NCBI GenBank assembly: GCA_003024985.2
Contig: PXIH01S0037309.1
DNA length: 10,581 nt
Source of the DNA: Euperipatoides rowelli
Taxonomy: Eukaryota > Onychophora > Udeonychophora > Euonychophora > Peripatopsidae
Direction: 5' to 3' (one strand)
Part shown: positions 1 through 7,730 of the stretch, piece after piece
Layout of the letters: each line of letters begins with the position of its first letter
How positions within the stretch are numbered: position 1 is the stretch's first letter
Notes under the pieces: model-generated
Database searches by the model: none
What the model was told of the DNA's origin: nothing
The model's input: only the letters and a program-made list of their open reading frames with translations
Translations under genes and position numbers: made by a program

Positions 1-1397
1 AAAAAAGTTATTTCTACACAACACAAAAAAAAAACCTTTCTCCAACCATTGACGTAAAAACATGCGCATTGTGCGTGGGAAATCAAATGTATTTTTCGAT
101 TTCTAGGCGCTCGTGGTTTTTCCAATTTTTTATGAGTAAAATACGCGTGTAGATGCGTTAACGCGATCTCTGGCCCCACCTACTTCACTGTCTATTAGTC
201 ATTAAAAATACTGTAATTATCCAATGAAAATTAGGCTTTAAAACAATAAAAGTTGGACTCAAAATTTAAAAAATTTCCAATTTAGATTTGGACTCTTCCT
301 ACCTGGCTGCTTTCCTTTTAAAAAAAAATGTGTAAAATAAATATAAAGTTTGAAGTAGGTACCTCTTTCCCTTCATGGTATTATGGCCGTATGAACTTAG
401 TGTTTTGGCCTTAAAATACTTCAAGTTTGNCTCCTGATAATATTTTGAAAAAGTAAATAAAATTGAAATGTATTTACATTTCCTTATAGAGGATATATTT
501 AGCTTTAATTTGACACTAATAACATTATTCCAGGATGTGCCATTCCTGAGAAATGAGATAAAACATAGATGTCAATTTTGTAAATATTTGCATTCAAAGC
601 TAGTGACCCTCGACCTTTTCGGGGGTGTAACTCTTAACCTATGCGTTGAAAAAAAAATTGGAATTTTTTCAAGTTACTATGAGTANTACTATAACATATC
701 CAAATTTCATTCATTTCCGAGTCGGTCGAGCAACCATTTTATTCAAAATTTAATCATTTCACACGGAATGACCCGTTTAGATTGTTTCAGAAGAGTTTTC
801 CAATAACTGTTTGACTTTAAACTAATAAATTACCCTTAGAAATGCAACATTAACTAACGTAGCCAGTTACCATATTAATTAAAAGTTACCAAAATCGATT
901 CAATCATTACCAAGAAACATTGAGCCTCCAACAACATCTAATTCAAAATTGTATTAATGCCGGTACTTTATATTAGCTAGGCCTAGGCCTAAAATTGGGG
1001 CGAGGACAAAGTTAAGATAATTAAAAATAAAAATTAGTTTATCTTTTTAATTTATTTTTTTTTGTAGTTTTTGAAGTCCAGAAATATTGATTTAATTATA
1101 ATGTGCCTGTAATTAGGATTGGGTGAAGGAAGAGGTCTGTGCCCAGAGTCATTTTATTTGACTTGTCTCTTATTAAAAACTGTAAATTTGTTCACTAGTT
1201 TCCCCTGCGCCAAAAATAAATGTTTAGATTCAGATATAGGCTACCTGTATAAAGTCTTCATAAGACTTGTCACAGCAAAATAACTTGTACACATACAGTA
1301 TGTGATTATATTTTTTAATGAAAAATGAGTGTAAATTAAAAAACCTTGAGCTGTAACATACATTGATTTTTTTTAATGAAACCTATTTTATTTGTAG
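1..1397. other. A+T-rich non-coding DNA, no gene recognised
   Basis: No convincing coding sequence is seen on either strand. The longest open stretch (468-806) has no codon-like character and overlaps repeat-like sequence. Bases 60-170 are richer in CpG than the surroundings and include the perfect palindromes ATGCGCAT (62-69) and GCGTTAACGC (155-164), plus a CRE-like TGACGTAA (50-57). This pocket could be a repeat remnant or an old regulatory stretch. The word CTAGGCCTAGGCCTA near 980 is a common simple motif in aquatic invertebrate genomes. If the exon at 1398-1649 is real, at least the end of this stretch is intron. Confidence 0.5.
600..780. repeat. possible interspersed repeat remnant
   Basis: This stretch contains a TGACCCTCGACC...GGGGGTG segment and a CCAAATTTCATTCATTTCCGAG-like segment, followed by CACACGGAATGACCC. 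The wording resembles dispersed repeats of marine invertebrates in which TGACC(T/C)...GACC and CCAAATTTCA phrases recur. Only one copy is in the window, so repetition cannot be shown here. An N lies at 686. The call rests on resemblance only. Confidence 0.2.
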
Positions 1398-1649
1398 AAT
1401 TTTCATTTAAATGACATTAATGACTCACTCAAGAATAAGGATAAAATGTGGAATTCAAGAGCAATAACAAAATGGATTCAGGCATCCAAGGAAATGGTTA
1501 CTTCTAAAAATGTGGTTTGTGAAGACAGTTTGATAAATGCTGTAATTATTCAAGGAAATGATGCAACTGCAAGTAAAGCATCATGTTTAGAAAGATCTTC
1601 TGTATTCAGCACGCAAAATAATGATATGCCATTGTGTCAGAAATCTCAG
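1398..1649 (+). CDS. candidate internal exon of an unrecognised host gene (84 codons, phase 0-0)
   Basis: A T-rich tract ending in TTTATTTGTAG gives a good 3' splice acceptor just before 1398. The reading frame is then open for 84 codons to ...AAA TCT CAG, followed at once by GTAATC, a plausible 5' donor. The exon is exactly 252 bases, so it starts and ends in phase 0. In-frame stops lie immediately outside on both sides: TAG within the acceptor (1395) and TAA at 1656. The predicted peptide is polar, rich in Ser, Asn, Lys and Asp, and has a short amphipathic stretch RAITKWIQASKEM (codons 22-34). It contains no membrane segment and no motif I recognise. I cannot name a family. Codon use is ordinary for an A+T-rich genome, and unlike the nearby retroelements there are no breaks. 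Alternatives: a terminal exon ending at the TAA at 1656, or a chance open frame. An internal ATG at 1446 could also be a start. Confidence 0.5.
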
Positions 1650-1878
1650 GTAATCTAATAAATATAGTTAGTCTATTCATATTTTGCATCTTTGCCTTTT
1701 TTGCTACTTTACTTTAATGTCCATATGCTACCATATGTTTAGTGCTATTATTTAACATTAAAATTAATAATAAAATGTTTCAAGTCATTGCATCTTTAAT
1801 TGTAGTTTCAATCAATATTAGTTAGATTTTTGGGGGGCAGATGGCAGCACTAAACAATAAAAATTAGTTTGAAGCAAC
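1650..1878 (+). other. probable intron or intergenic A+T-rich stretch
   Basis: No coding features are seen. If the 1398-1649 exon is real, this is the beginning of its downstream intron. A GGGGGGCAG at about 1834-1842 resembles an acceptor. However, all three frames after it meet a stop before the donor at 1915, so an internal coding exon joining the two is not supported. Confidence 0.3.
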
Positions 1879-1914
1879 ATGGCTGACAAAAATGACAATG
1901 GCAAATTTCCAGTG
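1879..1914 (+). CDS. possible short first coding exon (12 codons)
   Basis: ATG at 1879 sits in a favourable start context (GCAACATGG) and opens a 12-codon frame, MADKNDNGKFPV, directly followed by GTATGT, a strong 5' splice donor. Met-Ala-Asp-rich starts of this type are common for first exons whose frame continues after an intron. No matching downstream acceptor or exon can be pointed to, so no function can be given. The AACATGGCTGAC start also resembles the CAAGATGGCTGAC words in the tandem array at 7781-8300, so it could be a stray repeat fragment and not a start codon. If it is a gene start, it is on the same strand as the exon at 1398-1649. Confidence 0.25.
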
Positions 1915-2049
1915 GTATGTTTTTGCTTTATTTTTAAAACATTTAATTGAAATTAAAGTAAATACATACAATATATAGGTATAAGAACAATTACTTTATT
2001 CTCTGCACAAAAAAGTTTGATATAAATTTATTTTAATGCTTAAATGAGT

Positions 2050-2137
2050 ATGGTAATTAAAATCAAGGTAGCAGTTACCATGAGCATTAGCGATCATGAG
2101 CCCATGATAGCATTTCTGCTACCTTGAGCTCATGATC
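2050..2137. repeat. cluster of overlapping inverted repeats
   Basis: Three inverted repeats interlock. ATGGTAA (2050-2056) pairs with TTACCAT (2076-2082). TCAAGGTAGCAG (2063-2074) pairs perfectly with CTGCTACCTTGA (2116-2127). GATCATGAGC (2092-2101) pairs perfectly with GCTCATGATC (2128-2137). The arms overlap, so the three stems cannot all form together; they are alternative or pseudoknot-like folds. A small transposon remnant or a locally rearranged palindrome is the simplest explanation. Confidence 0.6.
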
Positions 2138-2152
2138 AATTATATATTTATG

Positions 2153-2250
2153 CAGTGTTGGGTATTAACAGTGCTAAAATGTTAACGTTAAGTTAAAACA
2201 TTAAAAAATGGTTAATTTTGTAGTCAACTCGTTAATTAACATGAAATTTA
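2153..2250 (+). mobile_element. hAT-like terminus (CAGTGTTGGG), other end not found
   Basis: CAGTGTTGGG at 2153-2162 matches the style of hAT-superfamily terminal inverted repeats (CAGnGTTGGG). It is followed by a run of GTTAA/GTTAAC words (about 2165-2240), as in subterminal repeats. No convincing inverted partner with an 8-bp target duplication was found downstream. TTCTAACACTAG at 3001-3012 is a weak candidate, and its flank does not match. It could be a truncated non-autonomous element or a chance match. Confidence 0.3.
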
Positions 2251-3191
2251 AGATATTAGTAAAATAAAACGCTGAGAGCGAGAAGCAAAATGCTCTTTGT
2301 TTTACCTTTGAAAACTTTTATCGCATTCAATTTTAATACAAACTTAAAATATTAATAATAAAAGTAATCTCTGAAGTTTAAAAATTTACACTACCGTTAG
2401 ACTAGATATTTGATAATTTGGAGCAGAACTTGGATAATAAGCAATATGTCACAGAGAACAGACATCACATAATATATTGTCAGCCTGTAATCTCAGAGCA
2501 CTTCGAAATAGTCAACTGAGATAGAAAATTACTCGTTTATTTAAGAAAATAGCAAAACTTCACAATATGATGCTGTTCTAAATATACGGTAGTTCTGACT
2601 GTTCTATAATAAAAAAATAAGAACTTCATTAATGTTTAATATTATTATTGCATGCAAGTGGTGGAGTTATTATTTTCAATCCAAAAATAAATAGGCCTAT
2701 AAACAGAAACTAAGTAATAAAAATTGTCACTTAGGATGAAAATATAATTATTTTCATGTTAAATGTGATCGAAACTACTCAGTCTCGCAAATTTCCTTTC
2801 ATTTTCTTATATATTTAAGCTATGCAATGGAACTCAAAATAAAATAAATGAAGAATTTTAAAACTGATGGATTTGATTTAGAAATTGGGATGGGTAAAAA
2901 ACGTTTTAATTGGCTAAACATTTATAAACGTTTTAATCCCCCCCCCCCCTCGAAAAACTTCAATTATATATTTTTAATGATTTAATAAATAAAATTTAAA
3001 TTCTAACACTAGCCTACAATAATATCACTTTTAGAATTACCAGACTTCCCAGATTTTGCTCCTTATTTCCTAAAGCATCTGTCTAGCAAGTTTCTTAGTT
3101 CCATTTACTCCAGAAATGGCTGTCGATTGATTAATTGTTGGGCCGACAGAAATTGTGAAAAAATTATCAATAAGGTTTATTGCACCTCTGG

Positions 3192-3245
3192 ATTATCATT
3201 AGAGTTGGGACATAATTATAATTATGTCCCAACTCTAATGATAAT
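3192..3245. repeat. perfect 54-bp palindrome, no spacer
   Basis: The two arms are 27 bases each, complementary at every position, and centred between 3218 and 3219. The left arm starts ATTATCATTAGAGTTGGGAC; the right arm ends CAACTCTAATGATAAT. The symmetry breaks sharply outside (G3191 against A3246). The inner part TAGAGTTGGGAC resembles a hAT terminal repeat facing its own mirror image. Such perfect palindromes form cruciforms and are usually unstable, so this one is either recent or an assembly artefact. Confidence 0.9.
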
Positions 3246-3818
3246 ACCTAGGCTATTAGGAATTTAGGAATTATGGTCAGCTTCGGCATGAAGGTTAGGA
3301 CAAAAAAATAAGTCTGCTGAGCATTTGACATCGCTCATATTCTATTCGTTGCTTTCAGACTAAATGGAGCTGTGAAGTTTTTAGGCAGATGCTATAATCC
3401 ATATAATCTACAGATGATTTCTGTGTCCCAATATAATAACTAAAACTCATAATTACCGTTATAAAATTGTCTTACAATAAATTATGGACACTGAAACTGT
3501 GAGTTATGAATAGCTTAAGAAGGAACGATGTCAGAAATGACTTTCAATAGTCTTTATTTTCAACTTTAATAGCTATTTTATTTATATTTGTTTTTATATT
3601 CATTTTTCTCTCTTTATTAATCTAACATAAATCCTGAAAGAGCACTTCACAGTGAAGGATAAACTATTTCTGGAAAAAAAAAGTAGCGATGTCATAAGAT
3701 AAACAAACTTCAGTCAAGCTGTCGTTTAGCGGACTAGACTGAGCAGACTGACAAGAGTATAATGTCTTTGTATTTATATTTTGTACATCTATCTCGTATC
3801 CGTTGCAAAAATTATTAT
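3246..3818. other. A+T-rich non-coding DNA upstream of the gypsy fragment
   Basis: I see no coding sequence and nothing that looks like a gypsy 5' LTR, primer-binding site, gag gene or CCHC zinc knuckle. The protein similarity of the downstream element simply begins at about 3819. The element therefore appears truncated at its 5' side, or its upstream part has decayed beyond recognition. Confidence 0.4.
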
Positions 3819-4802
3819 TAAAAATGAAATTGCGAAATTACCATTCCTTTTGGATAGAAAAATTAGGATTGATTAAATTTGAAAAGGAAATGCATCATAT
3901 AAATAAGCCGGGAGGAAAGGATTTAAACGAATTAAATAGTAAATTTAGAGAGATTTTTTAAGGAAATCTGGGGACCTATAATGGAGGGCTAGGAAAGTTA
4001 AAATTGAAAGAGGAAGCAAAGCCAAAATTTTGTAAAGCCTGGTTGATACCATTTGTGTTAAAAGCCAAAATAGATTAGAATTAGATAGGCTAGTGAAGCA
4101 AAAAATCTTAATACCTGTAGAAACAAGTGAATGGGCAACGCCCATTATTCCTGTTTTAAAATCAAATAAGGCTGTGAGAATAAGTGGAAATTACAAAATA
4201 ATGTTGAATCCTTAGCTAGAGATAGATAAACATCCGATGCTGAGAATAGAGGAATTATTTTCCAATCTAGGTGGTGGAAGAATATTTTTTCTAAAGTGGA
4301 TTAGTCACATGCACATCAACAGGCAAAGTTGGAACCAAAAGCAAGAAAGTTGGTGCCAATAAACACACACAGGGATATATTCGAATACCAAAGTGTACCG
4401 TATGAGGTGGCTTCGGCCCCAGGTATATTCCAAAGGATTATGGATAGGCTAATACAGGGAATACTCGAGGTGATATCATTTTTAGATGATATTTTAATAA
4501 TGGCAAAAAATGAAAGTGAACATCAGGAAAGATTATAGCAGGTATTTGAAAGGATAATAAAAAGCTGTGTTGCGGGTTCAAAAAGATGTTTTTTTTTTGT
4601 TTTTTTTTAGGGAATCAGTAGAATTTTGGGGGCATAAAATTGACAAAAAAAAAGGTCTGCATACAATGCAGGAAAAATTAAAAGCTATTGAAAGAGCTCC
4701 AGAATCAACAAACATCCAAGAGTTACAAGCAATATTAGGTTTAATTAATTACTAAATTCTAAATTTGTGTTAAACATATAAAAGATTTAAGCCCATTGTA
4801 TA
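3819..4802 (+). pseudogene. gypsy reverse transcriptase remnant
   Basis: The RNA-dependent DNA polymerase would copy the element's RNA inside its particle. The first part (from about 3819) is the protease/RT spacer, with a WIEKLGLIKFE segment. The RT then follows: ELDRLVKQKILIPVE...SEWATPIIPVLK, a basic VRISGNYK segment, the first catalytic Asp as Val-Asp at 4296-4301, SAPGIFQR, and the FLDD box with its two Asp codons at 4485-4490. It ends in GHKID...ELQAILGLINY and a last ...LSPLYTL at 4785-4807. All three catalytic Asp codons survive although the frame is broken by stops (3959, 4213, 4302, 4536) and by frame changes near 4077, 4287 (in a T run), 4565 and 4747. The TAG at 4302 falls directly after the first catalytic Asp. 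The reading is cut off by the inserted DNA element. Confidence 0.9.
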
Positions 4803-5514
4803 CATTAGGCATGTTCGTCATTAGATATTTTTCAGTGCATTTCGTTTATTTGGTTTATACCTGGTCACATGAACATTTAATTTTATAGACGAACGATCAA
4901 GGTTAGACCTTTCTGAGTATTAAAGTACTTGATCATAATAAAATAGTTTAGTATGCTTTTATGCAACAATAATTCCGATGCAATTGAAAATGAAATTCTA
5001 ACTTAATAAAATTAAAAAAAAAAAAATGTTTGTATTGAAGTCTATTTTACAAAGACTAGCATTTTCAAATTACAACATTAATCCTTTCAGGTAAAGACTT
5101 GTGCAGCCTTACTTATGGGATATTTAAAATCGATGTATCCCCCCCCCCCCAAAAAAAAAAAATGAATGTAAAATTCATGGTTTAGGATTGCAGATGATTA
5201 AAACGAAAAATTATTGCTACCCCATCATCTAAGATATTGTAATCACTCTGTTTTTAAATAACAATTTCAATCCCTTTAATAAATCCAAGTTAAGGCTATG
5301 ATAACTTTTTTTTGTCCGTCATTATGAAAACTAAACCTCACAAAGTAACCCACTTCTCGAGCAGGGTTAAAAAGTTTGAAACGAAACGAACAAAATGAAC
5401 TATATTTTTTAATGACGAACGGTCAAATTAATTTTGTGCGCTTAATGATGAACGAAAAAGTATCGAATAATTTAAATAATTCAAAAACTTAGCTATTGAC
5501 AAACACGCCTAATG
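4803..5514. mobile_element. non-autonomous DNA transposon (~712 bp) inserted in gypsy pol
   Basis: The left end CATTAGGCATGTTCGTCATT (4803-4822) and the inverted right end CATTAGGCGTGTTTGTCAAT (5514 back to 5495) differ at only three of 20 positions. Several inverted or direct copies of GTTCGTCATTA lie near both ends (see repeats). There is no coding sequence inside. The gypsy protein is readable up to the left edge (PLYTL) and resumes at the right edge (NVKFKFD), showing insertion after the retroelement. The target-site duplication is unclear: TTA occurs on both sides, but TTA/TAA is part of the symmetric end. hAT and PIF/Harbinger are both possible superfamilies. A C12A12 tract lies at 5139-5162. 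Confidence 0.75.
4813..5507. repeat. subterminal GTTCGTCATTA repeats of the nested element
   Basis: Copies or near copies are at 4813-4823 (plus), 4888-4894 (minus, core GTTCGTC only), 5314-5324 (plus, one mismatch), 5410-5420 (minus, exact), 5443-5453 (minus, one mismatch) and the terminal GTTTGTCAA at the right end (minus). They cluster at the two ends and are absent from the middle. Subterminal repeats of this kind are typical transposase-binding sites in hAT and similar DNA transposons; this role is inferred. Confidence 0.65.
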
Positions 5515-6006
5515 TTAAAGTAAAATGTAAAATTTAAATTTGATAAAAATTGTAGGAAAGCATATAAGACAGTAAAAGATTGGTTAAAAATTAACCAATA
5601 TTAGCGCACTACAACCCAGACAAGATATTAAAATTAAAATGTGATGCTACTAGTTCAATAGGATTGGTAGCAGTATTCACTCAAAAAGGTTAGGAAGGGC
5701 ATGATAAACCTATAGCTTTTGGATCACACACTCTAAATGCGAGTGAAAAGAGGTATTCTGCCATCAACCGGGAAATGTTAGATATTTACTGGGGAATAAA
5801 AAAATTTAGTCAATATATAAATTTATTCTGGTCACTGGTCACTGCCCATTGGCAACAATTTTTGGACCAAAATGTGGAATACCCCAATTGGGAACATCAA
5901 GGTTACAGAGAGATATGCAATGTTTTTAAACAAATTTAATTTTAAAATTGAATATATGAGCTATGATAAAAACGTAGCAGATGATTTATCGAGAGTACCA
6001 ATATAG
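5515..6006 (+). pseudogene. gypsy RNase H remnant
   Basis: RNase H degrades the RNA of the RNA/DNA hybrid made by RT. The stretch starts with the RT/RNase H connection (NVKFKFD...CRKAYKTVKDWLK). The catalytic set then follows in order: first Asp in CDATSSIGLVAVFTQ (GAT 5643-5645), Glu in INREMLDIYWGIKKF (GAA 5772-5774), the third position in LVTGHCPLA, where the usual Asp of T-D-H is now Gly (GGT 5837-5839), and the last Asp in NVADDLSRVP (5980-5982). The third acidic residue is thus lost. Frame changes lie near 5600, 5820 and 5930, and stops at 5521, 5691, 5927 and 6004. The domain continues directly from the RT, which is cut off upstream by the nested element. Confidence 0.88.
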
Positions 6007-6830
6007 GCGCCGGAAAAAGCAGTAGAGAAACCATCATATTTAAATATTAGAAGGGAGACTAGGTAGGATAAAAATTTAAATAAAGTATTAGCATATAATA
6101 TTAAACTAGTACAGCTAACTACAAAAATAGAGGTAAAATAATTGGCAAGCTTTTATAAGAAAAAGAGGAATTAAGTCTAGAACAAAACATAGTTATGTGG
6201 GGATATAGGGTAGTTACCAAACAGTTTTAAAAACAGGTTGTTAAAAGAACTGCATGAAAGTCATTTTGGGATAGTGTGAATGAAGTCATTATCTAGGGCT
6301 TATTTTTGGTGGCCCAATATGGATAGTGATATTGAAAGTGAGGTAAATAATTGTATACCTTGTAGCTGTGGAAAAAAGAATCCAAGTAAGGGGATGGTAC
6401 ATTCCTATGATACACAAGGAAGCCTTTTGTAAGAGTAATTTTTGATTATTTTAGGTCCATTTGAAATGAAATTATTCTTGGTGCTCAGTGATGCCTATTC
6501 AAAATGGTTGGAAGCAGTAGAAGTGAGCAGCACATTCGCAAACATACCTAAGTTGAGAAATATTTTTGCACAATTTGGGTTGCCAGGACATTTGATGTCT
6601 GAATATGGACCACCTTTTACATCGGATCAGTTGAGTAAATTTATGAAGGAAAATGGCATCAGACATATGTTTTCATAACCTTACCAACCATCCAGCAACG
6701 GATTTGTGGAAAAACATTTAAAATAAGATTAAAGCAGCAGTAAGGGAGATCATCAATTTAAATAGAGCAGTAAATAATTTATTATTCACTTATAGAGTGA
6801 CAGCCAGTGGTGATTTTAAAGAAGAGGCAT
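6007..6830 (+). pseudogene. gypsy integrase remnant (HHCC plus DDE core, C-terminus missing)
   Basis: Integrase joins the element's DNA to the host chromosome. After a lysine-rich linker comes the zinc-binding HHCC motif: His at 6253 and 6262 (HESH), WWPNMD, then Cys at 6352 and 6361 (CIPC). The core follows. The first acidic Asp is represented by GAT at 6444, one base out of frame with what follows. Then come GPFEMKLFLVLSDAYSKWLEA and FGLPGHLMSEYGPPFTSDQ, where the usual catalytic Asp of S-D-x-G is Glu (GAA 6601-6603). Finally PYQPSSNGFVEK retains the catalytic Glu (6709-6711). Stops lie at 6064, 6277, 6430, 6436, 6676 and 6718. Similarity ends near a TYR motif at about 6790. The C-terminal domain and any 3' LTR are not visible. 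Confidence 0.88.
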
Positions 6831-7730
6831 AGGAGGCCATGCCTACTTAAGAAAAAAAGGAAAAATAAAAAAAAGATATTAATATACTGTATTTATTTTT
6901 TATTTAAAACATTCTTTACTTTTCTTTCCATCCTCTTTTTTCTTATTATGATAGCTTCTAGTTGTTTTGTAAGCTTGCATTTTTATTGGCTGTGAGACTT
7001 GCCTCCTCTAGACGTCAGTTTTATGTTGCTCAGTCATAAAAAACTTTAACTTCCCAGTGGCAGCAGCCTAAGAAAGTCTATTATTAGCCACTTGCATTTG
7101 TACAGTTCGAAAATTTAAGGATGGAGAAACCGTGATATCCCAATTACTTCCATGCTTTGAGGCAAACCTCAATTTCTCAATAAGTTTGTAACTTTGTAGA
7201 TTTGTATTTTGCACCTCCCATTTTTGGAATTTTTTGCATAGCCTATAGTATAAGTAGTATTGTAAGAAATAGGCATATTGTTTAATTCAACTCTGCTGTA
7301 AAAAAAGAAATTTGATCAATTTAATTTTAAAAAGTTATGATAAATCGATTCTATTTGCTAATTTTATTAAATAAATAGTGTAGCAAACTTCTAATCACTG
7401 TCCATATAATACAGCATGTTTTATTTGGTCAATTTTATTAAGAAAATTTCAAATTATTNACTTTATTATTTATTTATGATAAACAACATTTTTTTTTTTT
7501 TTTAAATAAATTGATTCTATATTTGTAATTACTTTTCAACACATAACTTACTATAATGTGGGTCGATATTAACTTAACTCGTATATATCAACCCACATTA
7601 ATCAATAAAATTAATCTACATGTATATGCAATGATTGAATAAATTTTAACAAAATTATAACACAAAAAAACACTTGATAAATTTTCACTTTATACTGACT
7701 TGAACCAGAGTATGTGTATTTTGCCCGTTC
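6831..7730. other. A+T-rich non-coding DNA
   Basis: No coding or RNA gene is recognised. The stretch contains a T15 run (7489-7503), an N at 7459 and two similar segments, ATAAATCGATTCTATTTG (about 7342) and ATAAATTGATTCTATATTTG (about 7506), which may be the ends of an old duplication. There is no LTR-like sequence downstream of the gypsy fragment. A 35-codon open stretch near 7071-7190 lacks a start and any recognisable similarity. Confidence 0.4.
7554..7600. repeat. 16-bp-arm hairpin
   Basis: TAATGTGGGTCGATAT (7554-7569) pairs with ATATCAACCCACATTA (7585-7600), with a single C/A mismatch (7564/7590) and a 15-base loop. Both arms have a TAATGTGGGT outer part. It may be a small foldback element or a remnant of a transposon's two ends. 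No coding gene ends nearby to suggest a transcript terminus. Confidence 0.6.

Larger units (their letters stand above)
1915..3191. other. A+T-rich non-coding DNA with small structural repeats
   Basis: No coding sequence is recognised. The stretch holds a hairpin cluster (2050-2137), a hAT-like terminal motif (2153), and two copies of AAACGTTTTAAT 27 bases apart (2899-2910 and 2926-2937). The second copy runs straight into a C12 tract (2938-2949). Otherwise it is simple A+T-rich sequence. Confidence 0.4.
3819..6830 (+). mobile_element. degenerate Ty3/gypsy retrotransposon (Mag/K02A2.6-like), pol only, with a nested insertion
   Basis: The domain order is that of gypsy pol: protease/RT spacer, reverse transcriptase, RNase H, HHCC zinc-binding domain and integrase core, all on the plus strand. 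The RT core wording VPYEVASAPGIFQR...FLDDIL and the ELQAILGLINY end match the animal Mag / C. elegans K02A2.6-like clade. The element is dead, with in-frame stops at 3959, 4213, 4302, 4536, 5521, 5691, 6004, 6064, 6277, 6430, 6436 and 6676, among others, and repeated single-base frame changes. No LTR, gag or complete protease is visible. Similarity fades at about 6800 in the integrase, before its C-terminal domain. It is interrupted at 4803-5514 by a separate DNA element. Confidence 0.9.

Noticed and set aside
468-806. 112-codon open frame, plus strand
   Set aside because: It has no splice-bounded or domain evidence, contains an N, and overlaps repeat-like TGACC/CCAAATTTCA sequence.
2153-3237. 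Full hAT element from CAGTGTTGGG to the palindrome's CCCAACTCTA end
   Set aside because: Termini agree at about eight of ten positions, but the flanking octamers (TATTTATG and ATGATAAT) do not match as a target duplication.
3192-3245. Palindrome as a 38-bp hAT mini-element with 8-bp target duplications
   Set aside because: The flanking octamers are inverted copies and not direct copies, so they belong to the palindrome and not to a duplication.
3945-4145. Minus-strand open frame opposite the RT
   Set aside because: It is a shadow of the gypsy RT on the plus strand, which has clear domain motifs.
6807-6995. Plus-strand open frame after the integrase
   Set aside because: Lys-rich then Phe/Ile-rich translation of A/T tracts, including poly-T; no continuity with integrase motifs.
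3246-7140. Paired LTRs flanking the gypsy pol
   Set aside because: No direct repeat with TG...CA ends was seen by eye between the upstream (3246-3818) and downstream (6831-7140) flanks.
7071-7190. 35-codon open stretch with acceptor-like TTGTACAG
   Set aside because: No start, no good donor and no recognisable similarity; too short to support.
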